A DNA stretch of 64,000 nt from Maledivibacter sp. (GCA_025210375.1 JAOASB010000029.1:1-64000); one strand, 5' to 3'; counted from the first letter of the stretch, positions 45,856 to 54,218 are shown. Translations and numbers: made by a program. The notes: generated by a model not told the origin, from the letters alone.

Positions 45856-45885
45856 ATTATATCATATTGTGTACAAGCTTTACAA
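45856..45885 (-). promoter_or_regulatory. Promoter of the molybdenum-cofactor operon
   Basis: On the minus strand TTGTAA and TATAAT with an 18-nt spacer (plus strand 45880-45885 and 45856-45861). The transcript would begin near 45849 and include the whole leader RNA. Confidence 0.7.
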
Positions 45886-45909
45886 TATTCATTACATGGA
45901 GCAAATTAA

Positions 45910-45938
45910 TTGTTTATGTGAAAAATTAGTGTTAATAT
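45910..45938 (+). promoter_or_regulatory. Promoter of mogA (candidate)
   Basis: TTGTTT, a 17-nt spacer and TAATAT, about 58 nt ahead of the mogA start, divergent from the moeA promoter. Confidence 0.45.
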
Positions 45939-45996
45939 TTTATTAGGAATAACTAAGGGTATTGATGATATTTAAATTAAAAGGATGGTGGAGATA

Positions 45997-46488
45997 ATGT
46001 TCAAAGTGGGGATAATCACAGCCAGTGATAAAGGCTTTAAAGGGGAGCGTGAAGACGAAAGCGGTGAATTGATTAAAGAAATAATGTCTTCAAATGGTTA
46101 CAAAGTTGAAACGTGGAACATACTTCCCGATGAAAGATATGAAATCTCTAAAGAAATTATAAATATGTGTGACAATCTCAAGCTAGATTTAATTTTTACA
46201 ACGGGTGGTACAGGCTTTTCACCAAGGGATTGGACACCGGAAGCTACTTTAGATGTCATCGATAGACAGGCACAAGGAATTTCAGAGGCAATGAGATATT
46301 ATAGTCTCCAAATCACTCCAAGAGCCATGCTGAGCAGAGGAGTTTCAGGTATAAGAGGAGAAACTTTGATCATAAACCTTCCTGGAAGCCCAAAGGCGGT
46401 TAAAGAAAATCTAGAATTTATTCTTACTGCTTTACAGCACGGGTTGGAGATACTTAAGGGGATTGCAGGGGAATGTGCTAGAAAGTAG
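45997..46488 (+). CDS. Molybdopterin adenylyltransferase (MogA/MoaB family)
   Basis: 163-aa protein that activates molybdopterin with ATP ahead of metal insertion. Family segments are KVGIITASDKGFKGEREDES, LIFTTGGTGFSPRDWTPEAT, MRYYSLQITPRAMLSRGVSG and IINLPGSPKAVKENL. It is transcribed away from the moeA-moaA operon across a shared regulatory region. The start is taken at 45997 (MFKVGI) as in homologues; an in-frame ATG four codons upstream at 45985 follows AAAAGG and is also possible. Confidence 0.92.
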   Translation: MFKVGIITASDKGFKGEREDESGELIKEIMSSNGYKVETWNILPDERYEISKEIINMCDNLKLDLIFTTGGTGFSPRDWTPEATLDVIDRQAQGISEAMRYYSLQITPRAMLSRGVSGIRGETLIINLPGSPKAVKENLEFILTALQHGLEILKGIAGECARK

Positions 46489-46605
46489 ATGGTTTCTTGG
46501 AATGACGAATACCTTAGTTATTTGGAATTCCAAGACCTAAGGCTTCATTCATTCTTAATTCTCTGGGGCTGAATAAAGGGATTTGTCCTTTAACACAGTC
46601 CCGTT

Positions 46606-47319
46606 TTATAACTCATCTCTCCCTATAAACATTACTTCTTCATCTTCATTAAATAATATAAAATCAAAATTTCCTATAGTCCTAGTAGAATATGAATTTT
46701 TATTATATGTGCTATTTCTACATGTGGCCATAGCTTCAACTCTAACACCAGTTCGTTCTCTTTTATTCATATATATTTTATCATTTGTACTTCGGTGTAT
46801 CTCCATGAAGATTATCTCTTCTTCATCAATATAGTCCTTCCATTCTCTTGGAATCTTAATCTTCATATAGAATTCTTGATCTTTAAACCCACAATTTTCA
46901 AGATTAATGATAGTAGTTAGCCTAACTTGATTTTCATTGATCTCCTCGGCATGGAGCCATATATTATCTCTATCACAATAAATAGAATTTAATCCACCGG
47001 CTAGACCCTTATAAGCTTTCAACCCATAATCCCAACAATTAGAGAATATAATCAATAGAACAATCATTGTAATTATTCTTTTGGTTCGTGTATCCAGCAT
47101 TTGTATTTTCCTATGATCATAGATTCCCTTTAATCCTTTACATATAATAATCATTGGAATAAGTGCGGCATAAAAGATGGCTACCCCATCACCAAACCTA
47201 ATTGGCTTAAATATTCTTTGAATAAATGTATCAGGATTATTATTGGTATTGCCCAAAATTAAAAGGCCAAATATAATAAATAGTATGTATCTGGTAATAT
47301 TGTTTTTATTTTCAGTCAT
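46606..47319 (-). CDS. Membrane protein of unknown function
   Basis: 237-aa protein. Hydrophobic segments lie at about residues 10-25, 44-62 and 83-95, with a charged loop GIYDHRKIQMLDTRTKRI between the last two. A hydrophilic C-terminal domain of about 130 residues (RDNIWLHAEEINENQVRLTT to FNEDEEVMFIGRDEL) would be outside the cell. It contains four cysteines (CWDYGL, YCDRD, ENCGF, ATCRN). I do not recognise a family. It lies downstream of the hydF terminator and convergent with mogA. Confidence 0.6.
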   Translation of the reverse strand: MTENKNNITRYILFIIFGLLILGNTNNNPDTFIQRIFKPIRFGDGVAIFYAALIPMIIICKGLKGIYDHRKIQMLDTRTKRIITMIVLLIIFSNCWDYGLKAYKGLAGGLNSIYCDRDNIWLHAEEINENQVRLTTIINLENCGFKDQEFYMKIKIPREWKDYIDEEEIIFMEIHRSTNDKIYMNKRERTGVRVEAMATCRNSTYNKNSYSTRTIGNFDFILFNEDEEVMFIGRDEL

Positions 47320-47437
47320 GTTTTCCCTCTTTCATTATGGTATTTGTGCTAATCTATAATAGTTCTACTCCCATTATGTATTTCCTTTATATTTTATCTT
47401 AATAATTTATTAATAATAGGGAACCTTCTTTTCATAT

Positions 47438-47480
47438 TAAAAAAGGACTTATATGAAAATATTTTTGACATATAAGTCCT
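47438..47480 (-). terminator. Terminator of the hydGEF operon
   Basis: AGGACTTATATG ... CATATAAGTCCT, a 12-bp stem, followed on the minus strand by TTTTTT; it lies just beyond the hydF stop. Confidence 0.85.
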
Positions 47481-47489
47481 CTTAATAAC

Positions 47490-48716
47490 TCAATATATCA
47501 ACGATTTAATTTCGGGGAATGGATCAAGGGCTCTTTCTAAAACTCCAGTTACATATCCTATTAGTACCCCGTAGTTAACTATTGGCATACCATTTTCCTT
47601 TGCTTGATTTATTCTAAACTCCATTTCCTTTGGATTCAACATGCATCCACCACAATGGATAATTAGATTGTATTTTTTCATTTCTTTCGGCTCAGGGTAT
47701 GCTGTTCCCGAAGTCCATTCAAAGTTTAGATTTCCACCCACTATATTTTCAAGCCATCTTGGAATTTTATCCCTTCCAATATCACCATCCTGTCTATGAT
47801 GGGTACATCCTTCACAGATCAGAACCTTGTCTCCATGTTTAAGCTCCTTGATTTTACTTACTCCCTCCACTAGTGTTTTTAGATCTCCCTTATATCTTGC
47901 AAATAATATAGAGAATGAAGTTAGTGTAATATCCCTTGGGGTATCTTTATCTACTATTGCAAATGCCTGTGAGTCTGTTACTACTAATTTAGGCTTTTTG
48001 ACCAAGCTTTTAAGGGCATCCTTCAATTCCGTTTCTCTAGTTACTAATGCTACTCCACCGTGGTCAATAACATCCCTTATTGTTTGCTGCTGTGGAAGTA
48101 TGAGTCTTCCCTTTGGAGCCGCCTTATCAATTGGGGTAACAAGTACAACTACATCATGGGGACTAATTAAATCCCCAATTATCACCTTTTCATGCTTCTT
48201 TAGATTTGCAACTTTTATTATGGTTTCTTTAAGCTCATCAATACCCCTCTTCGTTGCTGCACTCACTTTAATAAAAGGGATATCATACTCTTTATTCCAT
48301 ATCTTTAAAACTTCGTCGTCAATATCCTTAATATCTATCTTATTAACTACTCCAATTAGTGGTATTTTCTTTTCCCTTATTCTTGATATTATTTCCTTAT
48401 CATAATCCGTAACTCCATCTTCACTATTTATTAAAACTAGGGCAAGCTCAGTCTTATTTAATACTTGATAGGTCTTCCTAACCCTTAATTCTCCCAACTC
48501 CCCCACATCATCTAAGCCCGCAGTATCAATTAAAACTACCGGTCCAATAGGTAATATTTCCATGGCTTTGTATACGGGATCGGTTGTTGTCCCCGCCACA
48601 TTTGAAACCAAAGCTATATCTTGATTCGTTATTGCATTAATCAAACTTGATTTCCCAGCATTTCTTTTACCAAAAATAGCTATATGAAGTCTATTGCTTC
48701 TAGGTGTATCCTGCAC
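47490..48716 (-). CDS. hydF: [FeFe]-hydrogenase maturation GTPase HydF
   Basis: 408-aa scaffold on which the 2Fe subcluster of the H-cluster is assembled before transfer to HydA. The N-terminal GTPase has GKRNAGKSSLINA (P-loop), SNVAGTTTDPV, DTAGLDD and NKID. The C-terminal cluster-binding domain has CEGCTHHRQDGDIGRDKIPR and IHCGGCMLNP. The start is GTG at 48714-48716 preceded by AAGGAGGAG and overlaps the hydE stop by one base. Confidence 0.96.
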   Translation of the reverse strand: MQDTPRSNRLHIAIFGKRNAGKSSLINAITNQDIALVSNVAGTTTDPVYKAMEILPIGPVVLIDTAGLDDVGELGELRVRKTYQVLNKTELALVLINSEDGVTDYDKEIISRIREKKIPLIGVVNKIDIKDIDDEVLKIWNKEYDIPFIKVSAATKRGIDELKETIIKVANLKKHEKVIIGDLISPHDVVVLVTPIDKAAPKGRLILPQQQTIRDVIDHGGVALVTRETELKDALKSLVKKPKLVVTDSQAFAIVDKDTPRDITLTSFSILFARYKGDLKTLVEGVSKIKELKHGDKVLICEGCTHHRQDGDIGRDKIPRWLENIVGGNLNFEWTSGTAYPEPKEMKKYNLIIHCGGCMLNPKEMEFRINQAKENGMPIVNYGVLIGYVTGVLERALDPFPEIKSLIY

Positions 48717-50026
48717 TATAACTCCTCCTTTTTAACTTTAAGGTATGGTGGCATTTTTCTCCTAGCTTCCTCCACGGCCTTAAAGGCAGACTGTAGATCC
48801 ACCATATTTTTATCACTATATATCTGGTAGTTATGTCTATATTCCTTAGGTGTATTTATAAGCATAATTGTATTTGCTCCAGCCTTTAGCGCCTTTGTCT
48901 GACCATCTGAATCTAATGATGCAAGGGCTGTTGTCGCCGGTATGAATACCCTTTTACATACTATTCTTGTAACAGCCACTGCTTTTAAGGTCATATCTAT
49001 ACTCCCCTGGGGATATCCCTCTAGGGGTGTTCCTTTAGATGGCACAAAGGGACCAATACCAATCATATTTATTCCCATTTCCTTAAAGAATAAGATATCC
49101 TTAGCTATATCTTCTATTGTTTGTCCCGGAAGTCCTATAATATTTCCTGATCCATTCAGATATCCTAATTCACGAAGCCATGTAGAACACTTTACCCTAT
49201 GATCAAAGTCATCATCTGGATGGATAAATTCAAATAATTTTTTATTAGTTGTTTCTATTTTTAAGAGAAAATTGTTAACCCCAAGCTCTTTATATAGCTC
49301 ATATTCTTCCCTCGGTCTTTCTCCTATACTAAGGGTAATATTCATTTTAGTTTCTTTTTTCACCCTTTTTACAAGGTATGAAATTTTATCAGGTGTCCAC
49401 CATAAATCCTCTCCAGATTGTAAAATTACTGTTTTAAGTCCAATTCTATGGAGATGGTGGACAATCTCCATAATCTCATCCTCACCCATCCTATATCTAC
49501 TTAAATCATCTATACTTCTTCTGATTCCACAATACCTACAGTCTTTACGACAATAATTAGAAAATTCCACTGCTCCCCTTATATCGACCACATCTCCAAC
49601 AATTTCTCTTCTCATTCTATCGGCTGCATGGAAAAGAGCATCTTTTTCAGCCTTTCTTTCGGTACTAAGGAGTATTACAATATCTTGAAATTTTAATTCT
49701 TCACCCTCCTCTATTTTTTTTAAAGTAGCCATAAATTCTTCTGATATAACAGAATCCATTAATTTTTCTACTAGGCCCACAAGTTTTCTAGGTTTATCTG
49801 GATATACTCCTTCAATAGAAATACCATTACTTCTTAATAGCTTTTCTGATTTTTCCTTATCTTTGTTTCTTATTCTTATAGCTGTTCCACATACTGTACC
49901 GTATTCCGATGGAGCAGGTACAAGGGATGTCTCTATATCCTTATCCTTTAATAATTTATCTCCTCTAAGCATATGACTTGTTGAGCCTGCCATTATGAGG
50001 TAATGATTAATTACTTCTTTAGTCAT
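48716..50026 (-). CDS. hydE: [FeFe]-hydrogenase maturase HydE with N-terminal DUF3343 domain
   Basis: 436-aa radical SAM protein. Residues about 90-436 are HydE, with cluster motif CRKDCRYC at 159-166, ILQSGEDLWWT, GERPREEYELYKELGVNNFL and IGIGPFVPSKGTPL. HydE processes the organometallic precursor of the H-cluster. Residues about 5-75 (HYLIMAGSTSHMLRGDKLLK, then LVPAPSEYGTVCGTAIRI) resemble DUF3343, a small Se/S-carrier-like domain, with its Cys at 46. HydE proteins are usually about 350 aa without it. The ATG at 50024-50026 follows TGGAGG by 5 nt. Confidence 0.92.
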   Translation of the reverse strand: MTKEVINHYLIMAGSTSHMLRGDKLLKDKDIETSLVPAPSEYGTVCGTAIRIRNKDKEKSEKLLRSNGISIEGVYPDKPRKLVGLVEKLMDSVISEEFMATLKKIEEGEELKFQDIVILLSTERKAEKDALFHAADRMRREIVGDVVDIRGAVEFSNYCRKDCRYCGIRRSIDDLSRYRMGEDEIMEIVHHLHRIGLKTVILQSGEDLWWTPDKISYLVKRVKKETKMNITLSIGERPREEYELYKELGVNNFLLKIETTNKKLFEFIHPDDDFDHRVKCSTWLRELGYLNGSGNIIGLPGQTIEDIAKDILFFKEMGINMIGIGPFVPSKGTPLEGYPQGSIDMTLKAVAVTRIVCKRVFIPATTALASLDSDGQTKALKAGANTIMLINTPKEYRHNYQIYSDKNMVDLQSAFKAVEEARRKMPPYLKVKKEEL

Positions 50027-50084
50027 AGTAACCTCCAATAGTGATCTCTATAGTATTCGTTAATCGTTGAACTTGAGTTTATGC

Positions 50085-51458
50085 TTAAAAGTAAAGATCT
50101 CTTTCTCCCTTTTCAATCTTATTAAGTCTTTTAATGGTTTCATCCTTTATCCTTTTATCCAATATTTTATTTAACTCTCTTTCTAAAAGCTTTTCTCCGC
50201 CCCCTTTAATTTCATCAGAACCATAGTCCAATAAATATTCCTTAAAGGTCAAAATCGCATTGGGATGGCAAAATTCATGGATATGGGCATCCTTAGCTAG
50301 TTCCATAAAAGCTTCACCGGTTCTTTTTGCACGATAACAGGCAGTACAAAAGCTTGGAAGATGACCTTGTTTAGTTACTACCTGAAGCATTTGATCTACA
50401 CTTCTTTCATCACTAGTTTCAAATTGGGTTGCTTCTCTATCATCTTCTTCATATCCACCGGGATTTGTTTTAGAACCCGCCGATATTTGAGATACCCCTA
50501 GTTCAAGTAGCTTATCTCTAAGCTCAGCACTTTCCCTAGTAGATAAAATAATCCCCGTATAGGGTACGGCTAATCTATAAACCGCAACGATTTTCCTTAA
50601 ATCCTTCTCAGAAACAGGGTATGGTACCTCCTCAAGCCCTGAATTATGTGCAGGTCTCAATCTAGGTATCGAAATAGTATGGGGTCCTACATTATATTTA
50701 TTATCCAGATAGTTTGAATGAACTAATGTGGCCAGCACATCAAATTTATAATCATAAAGTCCCAAAAGCACACCAATTCCCAAATCATCTATACCGGCTT
50801 CAAAGGCCCTATCAAGTGCAGTTAACCTCCAATCATAATTTGATTTTGACCCAGTTGGATGCATAACCCTATAGGTTCCTCTGTGATATGTTTCTTGAAA
50901 TATTTGATAGGTTCCTATGCCAACATCCTTAAGCTTCTTAAAGTCCTCTACCTTCATTGGAGCAGCATTTACATTTATTCTTCGGATATCTGTGTCATCG
51001 TATATTGCCCTAACGGAATCTACAATATGATCAACATCCGTCTTTCTTTCATCTTCTCCACATACTAAAAGGATTCTTTTATGTCCTTGGTCTTCAATTG
51101 ACTTTGCTTCATTCACCACCTCAGAAACATTTAAGGTTCTTCTGTGCAACTCTTTGTTTTCAGCTCTAAACCCACAATATAGACAATTATTAGTACACTC
51201 ATTACTTGTATAAAGTGGGGCAAAAACCACTATTCTATTGCCATAAATTTTTTCTTTGATATACTTAGCTGTTTGGAACATAGAGTCTAATAATCCCTCA
51301 TCCTCAATTTGTAAAAGAACTGCTGCTTCTTTAAATGTTAATCCAAAACATTCCTTGGATTTATCTATTATTTTAATTACGTCGTCTTTAGAAGCATTCT
51401 TAGCGTTTTCTAATAATTCGTTAATATGGCTTTCATTAATGATATTTTGAGTATTCAT
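50085..51458 (-). CDS. hydG: [FeFe]-hydrogenase maturase HydG (tyrosine lyase)
   Basis: 457-aa radical SAM enzyme that splits tyrosine to give the CO and CN ligands of the H-cluster. The N-terminal cluster motif is ECTNNCLYCGFR, with LLVCGEDE and INVNAAPMKVEDF. The C-terminal auxiliary cluster is SFCTACYRAKRTGEAFMELA with EFCHPNAILTFKEYL. The start MNTQNIINES at 51456-51458 has AGGAGG 8 nt upstream; a longer reading frame begins before that site. It is 43 nt downstream of the TM1266-type gene. Confidence 0.96.
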   Translation of the reverse strand: MNTQNIINESHINELLENAKNASKDDVIKIIDKSKECFGLTFKEAAVLLQIEDEGLLDSMFQTAKYIKEKIYGNRIVVFAPLYTSNECTNNCLYCGFRAENKELHRRTLNVSEVVNEAKSIEDQGHKRILLVCGEDERKTDVDHIVDSVRAIYDDTDIRRINVNAAPMKVEDFKKLKDVGIGTYQIFQETYHRGTYRVMHPTGSKSNYDWRLTALDRAFEAGIDDLGIGVLLGLYDYKFDVLATLVHSNYLDNKYNVGPHTISIPRLRPAHNSGLEEVPYPVSEKDLRKIVAVYRLAVPYTGIILSTRESAELRDKLLELGVSQISAGSKTNPGGYEEDDREATQFETSDERSVDQMLQVVTKQGHLPSFCTACYRAKRTGEAFMELAKDAHIHEFCHPNAILTFKEYLLDYGSDEIKGGGEKLLERELNKILDKRIKDETIKRLNKIEKGERDLYF

Positions 51459-51501
51459 TTGCATTACCTCCTGTAGTTTTTGTATTTGTTGTTTTGGAAT
51501 A

Positions 51502-51747
51502 CTATTTTTTCGTAAGCGCACTCTTCACCGTTACCCCATCTAATCTTCCAAGTTTTCCAGTCATGGCTCCAATATCATCTGTGGTTCCATCTACAATTAT
51601 TGATATTACCTTCACATTTTTTTCTTTATAGGGCACACCCATTCTTCCAACAACCAATTCAGAGTAGCTCGAAAGAATTGAATTCACCCTATTTATACTA
51701 TGGGAATCTTCTACTATTATGGCTACCACACCTATTCTCTTATCCAT
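51502..51747 (-). CDS. TM1266-family iron-only hydrogenase system regulator
   Basis: 81-aa ACT/NikR-C-like small protein: KRIGVVAIIVEDSHSINRVN, VVGRMGVPYKEKNVKVISII, VDGTTDDIGAMTGKLGRLDG. This family is encoded next to hydG/hydE/hydF and is called a hydrogenase system regulator, although its mechanism is not established. The ATG at 51745-51747 follows AAAGGGGTG. It is the first gene of the maturase operon. Confidence 0.9.
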   Translation of the reverse strand: MDKRIGVVAIIVEDSHSINRVNSILSSYSELVVGRMGVPYKEKNVKVISIIVDGTTDDIGAMTGKLGRLDGVTVKSALTKK

Positions 51748-51783
51748 TATTAACACCCCTTTAGCCAACCTTAAATATCAATA

Positions 51784-51942
51784 GAGCAAATTGCATAATT
51801 ACCTTCTACAAAAACTATCTACCATATGCAGTTCTAAAATCCCAATAGCTATACCATCAAATATGCTTATATCTTAAGCAATTAAATATAGGATGATATT
51901 CGCATATCAGGTTCTGCCAAGTAAGAGTTATGCAATTTCCTC
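51784..51942. repeat. R2 dispersed inverted-repeat element, full copy b
   Basis: Ends GAGCAAATTGCATAATTACC and GTTATGCAATTTCCTC form terminal inverted repeats of about 16 bp. The 159-bp interior (AAAACTATCTACCATATGCA; ATAGCTATACCATCAAATAT; TTCTGCCAAGTAAGAGTTAT) matches the other R2 copies in either orientation. It is non-coding. It separates the terminator at 51964 from the regulator gene start. Confidence 0.75.
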
Positions 51943-51963
51943 AATATACAAGAAAGCAAAATG

Positions 51964-52010
51964 CAAAAAAACTCCCTAAAAGATAAAAAATGTTTACCTC
52001 TTAGAAAGTT
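51964..52010 (-). terminator. Terminator in the leader of the maturase operon
   Basis: AACTTTCTAAGAGGTAA pairs with TTATCTTTTAGGGAGTT (17 nt arms with G-U pairs), followed on the minus strand by TTTTTTT. It lies 19 nt beyond the small reading frame at 52029-52085. Confidence 0.75.
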
Positions 52011-52028
52011 TTAGATAAAATGCTATAC

Positions 52029-52085
52029 TTAACCTTCCACATTTTCTACCTTTTGCTCAGAATATATCCTTGCAATTAGTTCCAA
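52029..52085 (-). CDS. Possible 18-residue leader peptide
   Basis: TTG at 52083-52085 follows TAGGAGGAAAAAAA and opens MELIARIYSEQKVENVEG, ending TAA 19 nt before an intrinsic terminator. A small CTAATG/CATTAG stem lies directly before the ribosome binding site. The excellent Shine-Dalgarno and following terminator suggest a translated leader or a decayed gene end. The peptide resembles no family I know, and no run of regulatory codons is seen. Confidence 0.35.
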   Translation of the reverse strand: MELIARIYSEQKVENVEG

Positions 52086-52165
52086 TTTTTTTCCTCCTAA
52101 TGAATCAAATCCATTAGTCAGAATATATTTATATATACCCAAAATCTATCATCATATAACTAACA

Positions 52166-52194
52166 AAAGCGTAGATGAAAACTATCTACGCTTT
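52166..52194 (-). terminator. GCGTAGAT hairpin, distal copy
   Basis: AAAGCGTAGAT and ATCTACGCTTT arms around GTTTTC-type loop, followed on the minus strand by TTTTGTTAG. It could end the hydABC transcript. Nearly identical to the hairpin at 52345-52371. Confidence 0.55.
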
Positions 52195-52316
52195 AGGCTA
52201 CCTAAAAACCCGAATTTCTTCGTTGTTGCTGAAATCAAGAACCCTTACGTATGTCTATATACGCTGCGGCCTCTTAGTTTCAGCACGCATCGAACTTCAG
52301 ATTTTTCAGCAGCCTA
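52194..52316. repeat. 123-nt imperfect palindromic element
   Basis: TAGGCTACCTAAAAACCCGA at the left pairs with TTTTTCAGCAGCCTA at the right. Inside, GCTGAAATCAAGA pairs with TCTTAGTTTCAGC and ACGTATGTCTATATACGC forms the apical stem. The whole would fold into one long rod. It has no reading frame. I recall similar TACGTATGTCTATATACGCT-containing segments between genes of other Clostridia but cannot confirm that here. Confidence 0.65.
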
Positions 52317-52321
52317 CCATC

Positions 52322-52340
52322 TTGTTGACTTTGTCAACAA
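52322..52340. repeat. Short perfect palindrome
   Basis: TTGTTGAC-TTT-GTCAACAA, an 8-bp stem between the 123-nt palindrome and the first GCGTAGAT hairpin. Confidence 0.6.
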
Positions 52341-52344
52341 TCTG

Positions 52345-52371
52345 AAGCGTAGATGAGAACCATCTACGCTT
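52345..52371. terminator. GCGTAGAT hairpin, proximal copy after hydA
   Basis: AAGCGTAGATG-AGAAC-CATCTACGCTT, an 11-bp perfect stem 9 nt beyond the hydA stop. The T-run (TTTTATTTTTTTATTT) is on the plus strand, so on the minus strand it acts at best as an RNA 3'-end or stability hairpin. Confidence 0.6.
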
Positions 52372-52379
52372 TTATTTTT

Positions 52380-54182
52380 TTATTTATCACATCCGCATGC
52401 GGCTTCGTCAACCGAGGAACAATTACACTTTTCCTCAGTTGGATATATTTCTCTCCTATGATAGTGAGTGTGTAAAAGATCATGGGCTTTATGACTATTT
52501 GGTTTACCCAAGTACTCATTATAAAGCTTCTGAATCATAGGATTCTTATGGGATTTTCTTTCTTCCATTATCGTATCTTCTTCATATAACGCCTTGGCTC
52601 TTTCTACTCTTACATCTACATCCATTAGTACCTTAGCAGGAACCTGGGGCTGTCCACCACCGGTTACACAACCACCGCTACATCCCATAATTTCGATGAA
52701 GTGATAGTCCTTTTCACCGGCTTTAACCATATCTAAAATCTTAGATGCCATGGCTGTTCCATGGGCAACAGCTATTCTGATTTTATTTCCAGCTATTTCT
52801 AATTCAGCTTCCTTAATTCCCTCTTCAACGCCTCTAACAACATTATATTCTATATCCTCTAAATCTTCACCTGTTAACACATCAGCTACAGTTCTAAGCG
52901 CTGCTTCCATAACCCCACCAGTAGCACCAAATATAACCCCTGCTCCAGTGTATTCACCGAATACCTCATCAAATTTTTCATCGGGTAATTCTAAGAACTT
53001 GATTCTAGCTTGCTTAATCATTTTTCCAAGTTCTCTAGTGGTAAGAACAGCATCTACATCCCTCAAGCCATTTACTTCCATTTCTTCCCTTGCAGACTCT
53101 GTCTTCTTAGAAGTACAAGGCATTATTGAAACTACAAATATCTTCTTAGGATCAATATTATTCATTTCAGCATAGTATGATTTTAGTACTGCGCCCATCA
53201 TTTGATGTGGTGATTTACAGCTTGATAGGTTATCTAAAAACTCTGGATAGTAGAATTCACAATATCTTATCCATCCCGGAGAACATGAAGTAATCATAGG
53301 TAAAGTTCCACCATTTTGGATTCTATCTAATAATTCATGGCCTTCCTCCATTATTGTAAGGTCAGCCGCAAAGTTAGTATCAAACACTTTATTAAATCCA
53401 AGTCTTCTTAATGACGCAGCCATTTTACCCGTTACTCTAGTTCCTATTGGCAATCCAAATTCCTCACCAAGGGCAGCTCTAACTGCAGGTGCAGTTTGAA
53501 CCAATACATGGGTATCAGGGTCTTCTATTGCATCCCATATTCTTTCAATATCAGACTTTTCTCTTAATGCTGCAACTGGACATGCAACTATACATTGTCC
53601 ACAGTAAATACATGGTGAATCAGCCATACTCTTATCAAAAGCAGGGGCAACTTCGGTCTTGAAGCCTCTATTTGTAAAGTCAAGCACTCCAATTTCTTGA
53701 ACTTTTCTACATACATTAACACATCTTCCACAAAGGATACATTTACTTGCATCCCTTACTATAGAATGGGATAAATCATCAACAGTGCTAACTCTCTTTT
53801 CACCTTCAAAGGGTACTTCTTGTATTCCCAATTCCTCTGCTAATGTCTGTAATTCACAGTTTCTATTTCTAAAGCATGTTAAACATTCTCTGTTGTGATT
53901 TGCTAATATTAATTCAACAGTAGTTTTTACAGTCTCCCTTACGTGCTTAGTATTAGTTTTAACTACCATTCCGTCTCTTACAGGAAGAACACAAGATGCT
54001 TGTAAGCTTCTAGCTCCTTCCACCTCTACTAAACATACTCTACAGGCCCCTACTTCATTAATATCCTTAAGATAGCAAAGTGTAGGTATATCTATTCCAG
54101 CTTCTTTCGCAGCTTCAAGTACAGTATAAGTGCTTGGTACTTCAATCTGCCTACCATTTATGGTTAAAGTAACTTTTTCCAT
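52380..54182 (-). CDS. hydA: NADH-linked [FeFe]-hydrogenase catalytic subunit HydA
   Basis: 600-aa catalytic subunit of a trimeric, probably electron-bifurcating hydrogenase (NADH plus reduced ferredoxin to H2). Domains in order: N-terminal [2Fe-2S] (CYLKDINEVGACRVC, then CVLPVRDGM), His/Cys cluster HNRECLTCFRNRNCEL, two [4Fe-4S] (CILCGRCVNVC and CIYCGQCIVACPV), and the H-domain with TSCSPGWIRYCEF, MPCTSKK and MGCSGGCVTGGGQP. A C-terminal Cys-rich tail (EKCNCSSVDEAACGCDK) may bind another [2Fe-2S]. GAGAGGTG precedes the ATG. It lies 36 nt downstream of hydB. Confidence 0.96.
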   Translation of the reverse strand: MEKVTLTINGRQIEVPSTYTVLEAAKEAGIDIPTLCYLKDINEVGACRVCLVEVEGARSLQASCVLPVRDGMVVKTNTKHVRETVKTTVELILANHNRECLTCFRNRNCELQTLAEELGIQEVPFEGEKRVSTVDDLSHSIVRDASKCILCGRCVNVCRKVQEIGVLDFTNRGFKTEVAPAFDKSMADSPCIYCGQCIVACPVAALREKSDIERIWDAIEDPDTHVLVQTAPAVRAALGEEFGLPIGTRVTGKMAASLRRLGFNKVFDTNFAADLTIMEEGHELLDRIQNGGTLPMITSCSPGWIRYCEFYYPEFLDNLSSCKSPHQMMGAVLKSYYAEMNNIDPKKIFVVSIMPCTSKKTESAREEMEVNGLRDVDAVLTTRELGKMIKQARIKFLELPDEKFDEVFGEYTGAGVIFGATGGVMEAALRTVADVLTGEDLEDIEYNVVRGVEEGIKEAELEIAGNKIRIAVAHGTAMASKILDMVKAGEKDYHFIEIMGCSGGCVTGGGQPQVPAKVLMDVDVRVERAKALYEEDTIMEERKSHKNPMIQKLYNEYLGKPNSHKAHDLLHTHYHRREIYPTEEKCNCSSVDEAACGCDK

Positions 54183-54218
54183 TTTTCACCTCTCCTTATC
54201 CAAATAGATTAACCGATT

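Larger units (their letters stand above)
51748..52379. other. Intergenic region between hydA and the maturase operon
   Basis: Contains, from right to left: a hairpin after the hydA stop, a 19-nt palindrome (52322-52340), a 123-nt palindrome (52194-52316), a second copy of the first hairpin (52166-52194), an 18-codon frame with a strong ribosome binding site, a terminator and an R2 repeat. Each is described separately. Confidence 0.7.
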
